A stretch of 64,000 nt of DNA from Serpula lacrymans var. lacrymans S7.9 (lineage: Eukaryota > Basidiomycota > Agaricomycetes > Boletales > Serpulaceae). Every line of letters begins with the position of its first letter. Position 1 is the stretch's first letter. The DNA is taken from positions 409,180 to 473,179 of the forward strand of contig NW_006763302.1 in the NCBI RefSeq assembly GCF_000218685.1, given 5' to 3'. The translations under genes were made by a program, and so were the position numbers. This document shows positions 11,236-21,400 of the stretch, in pieces. The notes beneath the pieces were generated by a model. It made no database searches, was not told where the DNA came from, and saw nothing but the letters and a program-made list of their open reading frames with translations.

Positions 11236-12063
11236 TGTTACAATTTCTATCCTCTTTTACGGACTACTCATTTTCCTTTACTCATTGGTTATGCAATCAG
11301 ACCGGTGACTCATTTCCTTCATGTACATTTCCGTTCTCTTTGCAGTTGCATTACCTTGTATAGTACTTAGTCCTCAACAGACGAACCTCCCCTAGATAGG
11401 ACCTAATGTTACGCACAAAGTGCTTAACAAAGTCTGAGGATTTGTCAAGGGTTCAAAGAGACTTATCCGAAGACAAGTTCAAGGACATAGTTCTGAGTAG
11501 AGTTCTTCCAACGAGAGTTGGTCTTCTTCTGGGTAGAAGTCTGATCTTAGGAGTCTAGCTTTGTAAGTGTAAACTGAGTAGAATCGTATTGAAGAAATAC
11601 TACTACTGTTACAAGGGTATTTATAGGAAGTAGGATCAGTGGAGTTAGGTCCTATCTAGGGGAGGCTTGCCCGTTGAGAGCTAACTACTATACTAGGCAA
11701 TGCAGTCTGTGAAGAAAACCAAAATGTACGTGAAGGAAATGAGTCATTGGTCTGATGGTATAACCAATGAGTAAAGAAAAATGAGTAGTCCATAAAAGGA
11801 ATAGAAATCGTAACACCTAACTCCTATTGCCGATTTTATTTCCTATAAATACACTTGTAACAGTAGTAGTATTTCTTCAATACAATTTTACGCAGTTTAT
11901 GCTTACAAAGCTAGACTCCTAAAGATCAGATTTCTACTCAGAAAAAGACCAACTCTGATTGGAGGAACTCTACTCAGAACTACGTTCTTGAACTTGTCTT
12001 CGGATAAGTCTCTTTGAAATCTCGACAAACCCTCAGACTTTGTTAAGCACTTTGTGCGTAACA
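11236..12063 (+). repeat. Solo LTR, plus orientation, split by another LTR
   Basis: The outer LTR consists of 11236-11406 and 11816-12063. It begins tgttacaattt and ends gcgtaaca. The flanks atta(a) at 11231-11235 and atta(t) at 12064-12068 form a near-perfect 5-base duplication. It sits at the Gag-pol junction of the decayed chromovirus. Joined, the LTR would be about 420 bases and contains tcctataaatac, a TATA-like promoter. Confidence 0.75.
11407..11815 (-). repeat. Solo LTR of the same family, minus orientation, nested
   Basis: Begins tgttacgcacaaag and ends gaaatcgtaaca on the plus strand. It is the inverse complement of the surrounding LTR family, 409 bases. It is flanked by a perfect 5-base duplication cctaa (11402-11406 and 11816-11820), so both boundaries are secure. 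It inserted inside the outer LTR. Confidence 0.85.
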
Positions 12064-13268
12064 ATTATCTGAAGTATATACTTGTATCCAGACATGTGAT
12101 TGTAACATAGACGATAAAACCGCTGCACCAGCGTCTCCCTTGGAGTGTAGCCCCGGTGAGACAAATAATAGGGTGCTTGATTCTGGTAAAGATAAAAGTA
12201 TAGAAAATACTAACATAGAAAAACATGTTTCTTTTGATATTTATTCTGCTTCTTCTTTAGAGCCACTTTCCACAGAAATTCCAAGTTGTGTGTTGATGCT
12301 CACACCTTTAAACTGAGAAAAAGACATATGATTCCCCTTTCTGCTACAGAAAGAGATGAGATTTCTGGTTTCCTTTGTCAGTCAGCTAGTAGATAAATTG
12401 GCTGGTGCATCCTAACAAAGATGGATCTCAGATGGGGGTATAATAATGTACACATCAAAGAAGATCCTTGGAAGACCACGTTCACGTGCCACTGAGGATT
12501 TTTCAAGCCCCTTGTTATGTTTTTCGGGTTGACCAATTCACTGGCAACCTTCCAGAGTATGATGAATGAAGTTTTTGTGGATATGGAAAACTGTGTTGTC
12601 ATTTACATTGACAATTTATTTATATTTATAAAGTCGGACAATGAGGCTAAGCATAACAGGGTTGTGCAAGAAGTCCTTCAACACTTACAGGATTAGGACC
12701 TATTTGTCAAGCCCAGAAGATGTAATTACAAAGCAAAGGAAATAGACTTTCTCAGTATAATAATTGGCCAGAATAGAATCAGGATGGATCCTGAGAAAAT
12801 TCAAGCTATATTAGAATGGCCAGAACCTACTTGCATCAAAGGAATTAGGGCCTTCCTTGGATTAGGCAACTTCTACCAAAAGTTTGTTGAAAACTTTGCA
12901 AAGATAATGAGACTGTTGAACGATCTCACAAAAAAGGACATTATTTGGCATTGGGTTGCCAAAGAACAAGAAGTTGTTGATAAGCTTAAACTGTTACAAC
13001 CAAAATTTTGATACTCTGGCGCACAACTCAGACAGGTAAGTGTGAGGGAAAGAGGAATGGAGAAACTCCTTAAGGTAGGACCAAGTTAGTTGTGGGTAAA
13101 CAACAGGGGCTGTTCTGTCAATTAAATGCCTATTTAGCACATAGTTTGTTGCCTACAGAGCACAACTATCAAATTTACAACAAAGAGATGCTGGCCATTA
13201 TTGAAGCTTTAGAGCACTGGTGGCATTATCTGGAAGGTGCTAGACACCAGTTTAAAATCTAGACCAAT
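12064..13268 (+). pseudogene. Chromovirus pol remnant: linker, reverse transcriptase, RNase H
   Basis: Collinear with 18600-20575. Visible pieces are APASPLE near 12125, then after a deletion of the protease region the reverse-transcriptase blocks KMDLRWGYNNVHIKE, FGLTNSLATFQSMM and CVVIYIDNLF, then RMDPEKIQAILEWPEPT and FLGLGNFYQKFVENF. RNase H pieces (SLLPTEHNYQIYNKEMLAII) follow at 13105. Stops and indels are frequent. The active-site motif reads YIDN, as in the better copy at 19915. Confidence 0.75.
13013..13108 (-). repeat. Inverted chromovirus LTR fragment within pol
   Basis: Bases gatactctggcgcacaactc through gtgggtaaacaacagg are the reverse complement of the end of a chromovirus LTR (cctgttgt...taacc...gtgcgccagagta). 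The fragment sits between the reverse-transcriptase and RNase H remnants and replaces the bases found in the intact copy. Confidence 0.55.
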
Positions 13269-13865
13269 TGTCAGGCAACAAATACGAAGCTATATAACAA
13301 CAACAGATGTCTGGTCAAGTCCCTGAAGAGGGCGGTGAATCAGAGTACTGAGGTTGAAGAGTATCAGTATAAGCGCAAATCCAAACTAATATTGAACTAA
13401 GGAATAATATACCGAGTATGTACTTCCTTATATAGTGAACAGTGACGGTCAGACCAACCAACTAACAAATAAGAAAAGGAAGAGAGAAAGTGGTCTGATC
13501 TATCGTATTTACTAATTGTGTGAGAGAGAGTATTAGTAAGAGGTGTACAATTGGCTGTATCAGTAAGCCCATGAGAAGGCGCTGATTCATAGCCCGTCTT
13601 GCTTATCAATATTCCTCCAAAGTATTCCCAGACACAGTGTTGGATCATTGCTATGTCATCTGGATATCTTCTTGAGGGTCTACAACTGTTCTTCTTTATT
13701 GTAAGTACAACAGAATGTGAGTATGAATGGAAAATAAGAAGAAAAAGGATAAGAGTAATAGAATGCTGACCGTGATCTCTAGTCCAAGAGCGAGAGGAGT
13801 GACAGGGAATAAATCGGATAATCATGACATGATGGGAATGTGATAAGAAAAATTGATTCCTCACA
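13269..13865 (+). repeat. Solo LTR with perfect target duplication
   Basis: 597 bases begin tgtcaggcaaca and end attcctcaca, interrupting the RNase H remnant. A perfect 5-base duplication ccaat flanks it (13264-13268 and 13866-13870). An open frame on its minus strand (13397-13873) is not recognisable and probably fortuitous. Confidence 0.8.
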
Positions 13866-14172
13866 CCAATCATAAAAAGCTAGAGTATTTTATGATAGCC
13901 TGGGACTTGATCCAACAGCAAGCTTGCTATGCAGTATCACTTGACCAGCTCCACAATGTGAGAGACTTATAGCTAAAAATAAGAAAAGCAGCACAGTGCA
14001 AGAAAGTGGAGTTTTAGACAAAAGGGAAAGTGCTGTATGGCATAGTATGTGAAAAAGAAGAAAGTTGGATCAGAGAATAAAAGTTGAAGGTCCAAAAATT
14101 GTGTGTCGTAACAAAAGTACATAAAAAGCTGTCTTTGCTGTGCCATGGCAAAGAATTCTCATTAACTGCCGG
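13866..14172 (+). pseudogene. Chromovirus pol remnant, RNase H end and integrase start
   Basis: Starts with sequence matching EYFMTARDLN (shown as a decayed form) of the copy at 20590 and ends with tgtgccatggcaaagaattctc, which matches the integrase zinc-finger region at 21089. Much of the stretch between is missing or unalignable. The remnant ends exactly where the 1.8-kb LTR begins. Confidence 0.55.
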
Positions 14173-15983
14173 TGTCATGCACCAAAGTTGATTGGTAGCA
14201 TAGACAGGTGTTAATAATGAAGTGAATATCCAAAAGACTTGCCTTTACACCACACAGGCACAGTGCCACGTGGAATAGTAATTAATATTGCCTTTTTTGA
14301 ACTTGTGACTGATCAGCACCACCTCTATTAGGCAATCCAGTCACGCTCACCTTTGCTTTTCCATTCGGTACTTTCGGCATTTCGGCATTTCGGCAAATTT
14401 TTGCGTCGCCACTGGCTACACATTGCATTGTGCCCTCACTTTTGTCATTTCCTTCACTTCCCTTCCTTTGCCTAGCCCCACCATGGGTCCCTTACTCTTG
14501 TTTTTATTCTCACCCGACGGTCGTTTCTGAATCCCCATTTTAGTTCACCTCCTCGTCACCTCCAGCCTTCTCCTCCTCATCTTCTTTGCTCCCCCACCAT
14601 TTCTGATGTCACCACTTCCTATCCACTTCCGTTGCTGATCCGTCAACTACCATGTGCCACTGCTGATATCAGCAAAGCCCCAGCGGCCAGTTCAAATAGG
14701 GCAACAGGTCCATCTTTATGACGTTGATCTACCATCATATACTATCAAAACATCGGTCGCTCGTCTTGCCTGGTTGGAGCGTGGGTGGGTAGTTTTTGAG
14801 CTGGAGAAGGTTTATCCCCTTGCGTTGCCCATGTTCATTGCTGTCCCATTCACTTGGGTACACTTATCTTTTGTCCATTGTCTTCGCTACAGCTACACCT
14901 ACCACACGCTGCCTGGGACTCACTTGTTCCAAATTGGAACTACTCCTCTCCCTCCCTCGTTTGACCAGGTGGTCCAATACAACCAGTCCATTGGTAAGGC
15001 CATGGAACTGTCGGATTTGGACTAGGTGGTGGACCGGTGGCTCCAGTTTCTTTTTTTTCAGCAGAATATTCATTTACAGTGCAATTATTTTTGATTTTTG
15101 AATCATTTTTATGGACACATATTTTTTAGAATGCCTGACTGACAATAAAGGAACTGTGTTGATACTGATAGTGTTTTGCCTTGCCCTTTTTTTTTACCTG
15201 TATCTTCCCATGACATCATGATTTTCCTGCTCTCTTTTTGCTATTGGATTTTATTTTATGGCTGTACAAACCTGTGACATTACTCACAGCATTCATTGTT
15301 CTATCCCTTTCTTTTCCTTTTTTTGACAATCTTATCCTGTACTACCTATGCAGGATTTGTCAGCGTACATTCCTTCCTTCATGTTTTTTCTCATTCTTTT
15401 TGCACAGCTATACTGTGCATAGCCTACTTTTCTTTTACTATATAAACCCCTATATTTTACCTTGTAAAACAATAAGAACTCAAATCCAGACTTCTTCTCT
15501 AATCTCAAGTTCACTACTTTTACTACTTGTGATCCAGTGTGGTCACAACACTTCCTACTACCACTGTTAACTGCTGTCATTGTCACTCGTCACTTTTTGA
15601 AAGTCATTGTCATCCCTTTTGATTAGAGTCCTTCTGAGCACTACAGTCTGTGCGTCAGGAGCCTGCTATCACTGGGAACTTTGTCACCTCATCATATTGT
15701 CATTCTCAAACCTACCTTGTGCTACAATTAGCAAGGTAGTGCTCATCTATACTCACCACAAAGCCCCTATCTTCCATAGTTCAACTATCCCTCCTCCTCA
15801 AAACCCACACCCATACATCTCTGGGCTTTACTTTGAAGGATCGTCATACATACCACTGCACGAACAACCAGAGCACCCACTCTTCTAGGAGGCAAAGCCT
15901 ATAACAAGTTCTGTGGAATCTGGGAGGATTGTTTGCTAGTTTGTTTTTGTGTGTGGTTTTCTAACAACAGTTCTCATCATCAA
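14173..15983 (+). repeat. 1.8-kb LTR, first copy
   Basis: Runs from tgtcatgcaccaaag to gttctcatcatca and is nearly identical along its length to 27305-29108. Landmarks are a U3 open frame (14483-15025, broken here), aataaa at 15144-15149, and a TATA box tatataaa at 15439-15446 that would place R/U5 in the last 0.5 kb. It cuts into the integrase remnant of the decayed chromovirus. No flanking duplication can be paired with the second copy, so the two may not belong to one insertion. Confidence 0.75.
14483..15025 (+). pseudogene. U3-encoded open frame, copy with two stops
   Basis: Exactly the same length (543 bases) as the intact frame at 27616-28158, beginning at a matching accATGG. Two codons are stops here: TGA where the intact copy has TGG (in FWIPIL) and TGA where it has CAA (in FHRQS). 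The downstream 123 codons remain open (PVQIGQQVHLYD ... GKAMELSDLD). Both changes are single-base substitutions. No length change exists between the copies. Confidence 0.7.
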
Positions 15984-15985
15984 CA

Positions 15986-16341
15986 CCGGTCCAAATTGGG
16001 CAATAGGTCCATCTTTATGATGTTGGTCTGCCATTATCCACTATTAAATCATCAGTTGCTTGTCTCACCTGCTTGGAATGTGGGTGGGTAGTATTTGGGC
16101 TGGAAAAAGTCTATCCTCTTACATTGCCCATGTACACTGCCATCCCATTTGCTTGGGTACATCTATCCTTTGTCCATCATTTTTGCTACAGCTATATTTA
16201 CCACACATTGCCTGGGACACATTTGTTCCAGATTGAAACTACTTCCCTCCCTCCCTCATTTAATCAGGTAGTCTACTACAACCAGATCATTGGTAAAGCC
16301 ATGGAACTGTCAGATTTTGACTGGATGGAGTGGACTGGTGG
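15986..16341 (+). pseudogene. Third, diverged copy of the U3 frame
   Basis: Collinear with the C-terminal two-thirds of the U3 frame: PVQIGQ, a stop, VHLYDVGLP, then GWVVFGLEKVYPLTLPM, WVHLSFVHHF, YHTLPGTHLFQIE and GKAMELSDFD. There are no insertions or deletions over about 110 codons although many bases differ. It starts right after the first 1.8-kb LTR and ends where an inverted chromovirus LTR fragment begins. Confidence 0.65.
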
Positions 16342-16480
16342 TGTAACAACCAAGAGTTAGTTACTCTTGCGCACAACTAGAACCAACTATAGAGGTGATG
16401 ATGAGGGAGTGGTTACCCTTTAGACTTCAATATGTTAGTTGTGAGGATACAACAGGAAGACTCACTGAGGAGTCTCCTTG
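16342..16480 (-). repeat. Inverted chromovirus LTR fragment
   Basis: Starts tgtaacaaccaagagttag, the reverse complement of the LTR 3' end, and continues through gggagtggttaccctt and ggactcctca-type sequence in inverse form to 16480, where the plus-strand element's LTR starts. About 139 bases, one third of an LTR, are present. Confidence 0.7.
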
Positions 16481-16895
16481 TGTTACGATAACACAATTTT
16501 CGGACCTTTCCTTCTCTTTCATTCTCCGCTTTAACCTTGTACACTTTAGCTTTCACACAGGGTGCCACGCGGCACTTCCCCTTTTGTTCAAACTCCTCTT
16601 TCTCGCGCCACATTGCCTTCTTCTTATTTTAGATACAACTCTCTCACACAGTGGAGCTGGTCATGCGGGCTAGGCCCCATGACATCATCAGCCACTGACT
16701 TTATCAACTGTACAGTACATAAGTACAAACACTCTGTATTAGTGTATATACCCCAATAAATCCAGGAGACTCCTTAGCGAGTCCTCCTGTTGTTAACCAA
16801 CAAACTCTGCAGCTCTAAGGGGTAACCACTCCCCATTCACTACCCTTATAGTGTGTTCTTGTGTGCGCCAGAGTAACTAACTCTTGGTTGTTACA
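16481..16895 (+). repeat. Chromovirus 5' LTR
   Basis: 415 bases, tgttacgataac to ggttgttaca. A TATA box lies at 16745-16750. The other LTR (22338-22738) is 401 bases. The main length difference is a stretch near ccccttttgttcaaactcc that is absent from the 3' copy. Several substitutions separate the two, so the insertion is not recent. Confidence 0.9.
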
Positions 16896-16897
16896 TT

Positions 16898-16907
16898 AGG
16901 ACTCGCT
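16898..16907 (+). promoter_or_regulatory. Putative self-complementary primer-binding site
   Basis: Two bases after the 5' LTR lies aggactcgct. Its reverse complement, agcgagtcct, occurs inside the LTR at 16776-16785, 31 bases after the start of the TATA box, where transcription would be expected to begin. It does not begin with TGG as a tRNA 3'-end primer site would. This fits self-priming as known for Tf1/sushi elements. Confidence 0.6.
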
Positions 16908-17415
16908 CCTCTACTCTCTCACACGTTGTGCAAAAAGTCCCACTGGGCACCCAGACTCCAGGGTGAAGGAGATTTGGTTATTGGTTGGGAATATCCTGCA
17001 TAGCAGATAGGTGCGCTCTTCACGACGGCCTTGTAGTGCACTGGGAGAAGAACCAAAACCTTTGATACGCGGCCCCCAGCGTTAAGGGGAGTACTTAGCT
17101 CAGCAGTTGGTGTGGAACCACTGTTGATTAGAATTTACATACAAAACTTCACTTTCTCTTTCCTCTGACTAGGTTGGGCACTTGCCTCCGCCAGTCTGGA
17201 GAAGGGTTGACAGCTTAACAAGCGGACCACCCCCTGACAACCATTCGGACCAGGGTTTAATACTATAACTTTTATATAAATTTTCAAAATACTATAGTGT
17301 GGGTAGTCGGAGATTGAGATCCGATACTCAGCTGGGAAGAGGTAGATCCGCAGATAGCAAGCGGGGACCCCCAGTTACGTTTTTATTTATTACTTTACAA
17401 AGAGAACAAGTCAAC

Positions 17416-18463
17416 ATGTCGTCACAACCAGATATCAATGCCCTGCTGCACAACATGCGTGCACAGAGTCAGGCGTTGACCATTCAACTCGCCGAACTGC
17501 AGGCAAATCCCCCTGCGGCAAACCCCTCGGTAGAGAAAAAGTTCATCAAGAAAGTCGAAGTCGTCGCTGACCCTGGCGCCTTTGAAGGAGACAGAGCGCG
17601 ATTTGCCGAATGGTGGATCAAACTCCAGATTTGGGTTAAGGCAAACTGGGACGCATTTGCCGATGACTTTGAGGTAGCCACTGCAGTGCTATCTCGACTA
17701 AAAGGACCTGTGGCGGGTCGATACACCCAAGTAAGACTTCAGGAGTGCTACACCGCGGGAGTGTGGCCCACCTGGGACGATCTCAAAGTAGAGATCAAAA
17801 AATATTTCAAACCACAAGCTGAGCGTGACTGGGCGCGTCAGCAAATCCGTTCCTTCAAACAAGGCAACATGAGGACAGATGATTTTATAACCCAGTTCCT
17901 GGCCCTCTCCATCCAAGGGGGTCTTGGTAATGAACATGCAGTAGAGCAATGTGAACCCCCACATTGCAGAACAGTTTTATCTGCAGGTTATGAGAAACGA
18001 GAACCTCTCTCAAGCAGCAGAGGAGGTTCAAAAAATAGGTAGGGCCATAGAGCTCTACAAAATGCACCAAGGTGGCGAGACCACCAAAAACAACCAATCC
18101 CAGAGGCGCCCTGGATCATCAAACCATCATAATCACTCTCATGGGTTCAAGCCGTTCGGGCTGCAGCCAGGACAGGGTGCTCCTATGGATATCGGCGCGG
18201 TCCAAGGCGGACAGATGCGCAGATTCAAGGGCAACTGTTACAACTGTGGCCAAAAGGGACACATGTCCCAAGATTGCAGAAACGGGGTGCAGGCCGCCCA
18301 ACAAAAAAATAACCAAGGGCGCCAGGCGCGCCAATTAGAGTCCGAGAAACTGGACGATCGGCTCCAGACTCTGGCCGGTCGTTCGTACGACGAAATCCGG
18401 GCCTTCTTCTATGATCAGCAGGCTGCTGAAATGAAGGCTCAGGGAAAAGAGTTCGGAGCTTAG
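17416..18463 (+). pseudogene. gag: Chromovirus Gag, one frameshift
   Basis: Forms the virus-like particle that packages the element's RNA. It starts ATG TCG TCA after a leader and reads a capsid-type region (GDRARFAEWWIKLQIW, LSRLKGPVAGRYTQ, LSIQGGLGNEHAVE). At about 17947 the frame shifts because 11 bases, still present in the older copy near 9010, are missing. The other frame then gives NPHIAEQFYLQ, GAPMDIGAVQGGQ and a CCHC knuckle (CYNCGQKGHMSQDC), ending with TAG at 18463. Apart from this deletion the frame is open. The Pol frame begins within about 25 bases, in the -1 frame relative to Gag's end, so Pol was presumably made by frameshifting or reinitiation. Confidence 0.8.
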
Positions 18464-18486
18464 GTCACTTGGGTGCCTTCGCTCCT

Positions 18487-21400
18487 ATGAACAACAAAGT
18501 AAACCACAACAAGGTGGCCCCTGCTCTGGGGTGTTGCACGAGCAATAAAGGAAAGACGGGGATGGCTCCCCAATTTGTAAATAGATTTCTAAATTTGTTA
18601 TCTGAAGTATGTACTTGTATGAAGCATTGTGACTGTAATATTTATAATACTACCGCTGCACCAGCGTCTCCCTTGGAGCGTGGCCCCGGCGAGACAAACA
18701 ATAGGGTGCTTGATTCTGGTAAAAATAAAATAGAAAAACATGTAACTTTCGATACCTCTTCTTCTTCGTTGGAGCCACCCTTTCCCAAAATCCCAAGGCG
18801 TGTGTTGATGTGCACGTATTTATTCCAAAAGGAGATCCGTTTAGACGTTGGTGTGGAAAACCTTGCCCGGGGCATAGTACACCCAACCAGCGCACTGCTT
18901 GATTCAGGCACTAACAGAATCTTCATAAATCAGGCCTGGGCAGAGCAAATTGGACTCCCCCTTGTAAAATTAGATGTATCTATTCCCGTCTATAACATTG
19001 ACGGTACGCTGAACGCGGGTGGCTGCATCACGCACAAATGTTCTTTTGTGGTCGAATACCAAGGACACAGAGAACGAGTCACCGCCGAAGCTACCCAACT
19101 AGGGAAGATTAATTTAATCTTGGGCTGGACCTGGCTATTTAAACACAATCCTGAGATCGACTGGCAGACAGGGGTTGTCACATTGTCACATTGCCCTCAG
19201 GAGTGTGTAAACTTGGGTAAACCAAATCATGTCCATCACAATGAGCGTCTTGAGAAGATAAATGCTGGTCACGTTTATGAGCTCAGATCTTTAGAAAAGA
19301 TCGACAATGACGATGATGAGGTAAAACCTGAAGAAGAGATTAAGAGGCTGGTACCTCCCGAGTACCATGACTTCTGGAAAGTCTTTTCAAAACATAAATC
19401 AGAGCGCTTCCCAGAGGCTAAGCCTTGGGACCATGCTATAGATTTGAAGGACACCTTCAAACCGAGAAAAGGACACATGATACCACTCTCTGCTCCAGAA
19501 AGAGATGAGGTATCAAGTTTCATAGACAAACAGCTCAAGAAGGGTTACATCAGACCTTCCAAAAGCCCTATGACGTCCCTGGTGTTTTTCATTCCTAAAA
19601 AGGATGGTAAGAAGTGTATGATTATGGACTATTATTACGTGAATAAGCACACGGTTAAAAATGCGTATCCGCTGCCTTTGATCAGTCAGTTAGTAGATAA
19701 ATTGGCTGGTGCCAAGATCTTGACAAAGATGGATCTCAGATGGGGGTACAATAACATACGAATCAAAGAAACTGACGCTTGGAAGGCCGCGTTCACGTGC
19801 CACCGAGGATCCTTTGAACCCCTTGTTATGTTCTTTGGGTTGACCAACTCACCGGCAACCTTCCAGAGCATGATGAATGAGATCTTTGCGGATATGGAAA
19901 ACTGTGTCGTCATTTACATTGACAATTTGTTAATATTTACGAAGTCAAACAATGAGGCTGAGCATGACAGGATCGTGCAAGAAGTCCTTTGACGCTTACA
20001 GGAACGGGACCTATTCGTCAAACCCGAAAAATGTAATTTTAAAGTGAAGGAAGTAGACTTCCTCTGTATGATCATAGGCCAGAACGGAATCAGGATGGAT
20101 CCTGAGAAAGTTCAAGCTATATTGGACTGGCCAGAACCTACTCGCGTCAAAGGAGTTAGGGCCTTCCTTGGCTTAGGCAATTTCTACCGAAGGTTTATTG
20201 AAAACTTCACAAAAATCACGAGACCGTTGAACGATCTCACTAAAAAGGACATTGTTTGGCACTGGGGCACCAAAGAACAAGAAGCTTTTGACAAGCTTAA
20301 ACAGGTGTTTACAACGGCGCCCATATTAGCATTTCCAGAATTGGACAAAGAGTTCCGGCTAGAAACCAACTCTTCTGATTTTGCTACTGGGGCTGTCCTC
20401 TCAATTAAATGCCCTGACAATCTTTGGAGGCCTTGTGCCTATTTATCACATAGTTTGTCGCCTACAGAGTGCAACTATCAAATATATGATAAGGAGATGC
20501 TGGCCATCATTAGAGCGTTAGAGCACTGGCAACACTACTTAGAAGGTGCTAGGCACCAATTTAAAATTTGGACCGATCATAAGAATCTGGAGTATTTTAT
20601 GACGGCCCGAGACTTGAACCGAAGACAGGCCCGCTACGCGGTATATTTGTCGAGGTTTAATTATAAATTAATTCATAAGCCTGGAAGCTCTATGGGGAAA
20701 GCGGACACTTTGTCCAGAAGAGAGGATCATGCCAACGGCATCAAAGATGACAACAAAGGTGTTACCCTGATAGACCAATTGAGGGTTGCCAATGTTAGAA
20801 TCGGGCAGGATTCCGATCTTCTGGAAGTCTTCAAGAAAGACATCTCCTCAGAAGAGAAGGCACACCTTGATGGCAATGAGAACTATTTATGGGAAGATGG
20901 GCTCTTCCATTTTAAAAACAAGATCTACGTGCCTGAGTCCGCAAGGATCAAGGCAATAGACAGACATCACGACACTCCAGTGGCTGGGCACCCTGGGTGG
21001 CAACGAACAATGGAGTTGATCTCCAGAAACTACATGTGGCCTGGCATGGTCAAAGACGTACAGGAATACGTAAAATCCTGTCTGAGATGTGCCATGGCAA
21101 AGAATTCTCATCAACCGCCGGCCGGTAAACTTATGCCGAATCCGATATCAGCTGGTCCCTGGCAGGATATACCGGTTGATTTCACGACGGATCTGCCTGA
21201 GTCGAATGGGTATGATTCAGTAATGGTGGTAGTCGATTGCTTCTCCAAAGAAGTAGTATTCATACCTACCAATAAAACCATTACCGCCGTGGGTACGGCA
21301 GATTTATTTAAAGATTTTGTATGGTCTATCCATGGGTTACCAGAAACAGTGATCTCCGATAGAGGACCTCAATTCGCTAGCGAATTTACGAAAGAATTAT

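Larger units (their letters stand above)
6972..14172 (+). mobile_element. Decayed Ty3-type chromovirus copy carrying nested insertions
   Basis: Pieces collinear with the better-preserved element at 16481-22738 appear in order: LTR (6972-7393), leader (about 7470-7820), Gag start (7820), Gag core (8524-9172), Gag zinc knuckle (10739-11105), pol start (12064), reverse transcriptase (12380-13010), RNase H (13105-13268) and integrase remnants ending at 14172. Insertions separate them: a solo LTR at 7861, a Tc1 element at 9173, nested solo LTRs at 11236 and a solo LTR at 13269. The protease region is largely deleted around 12290-12330. The copy is cut at 14172 by a 1.8-kb LTR. It cannot be functional. 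Confidence 0.8.

Noticed and set aside
13397..13873. 158-codon open frame on the minus strand
   Set aside because: It falls almost entirely within the solo LTR 13269-13865, has no recognisable domain and no support from other copies.
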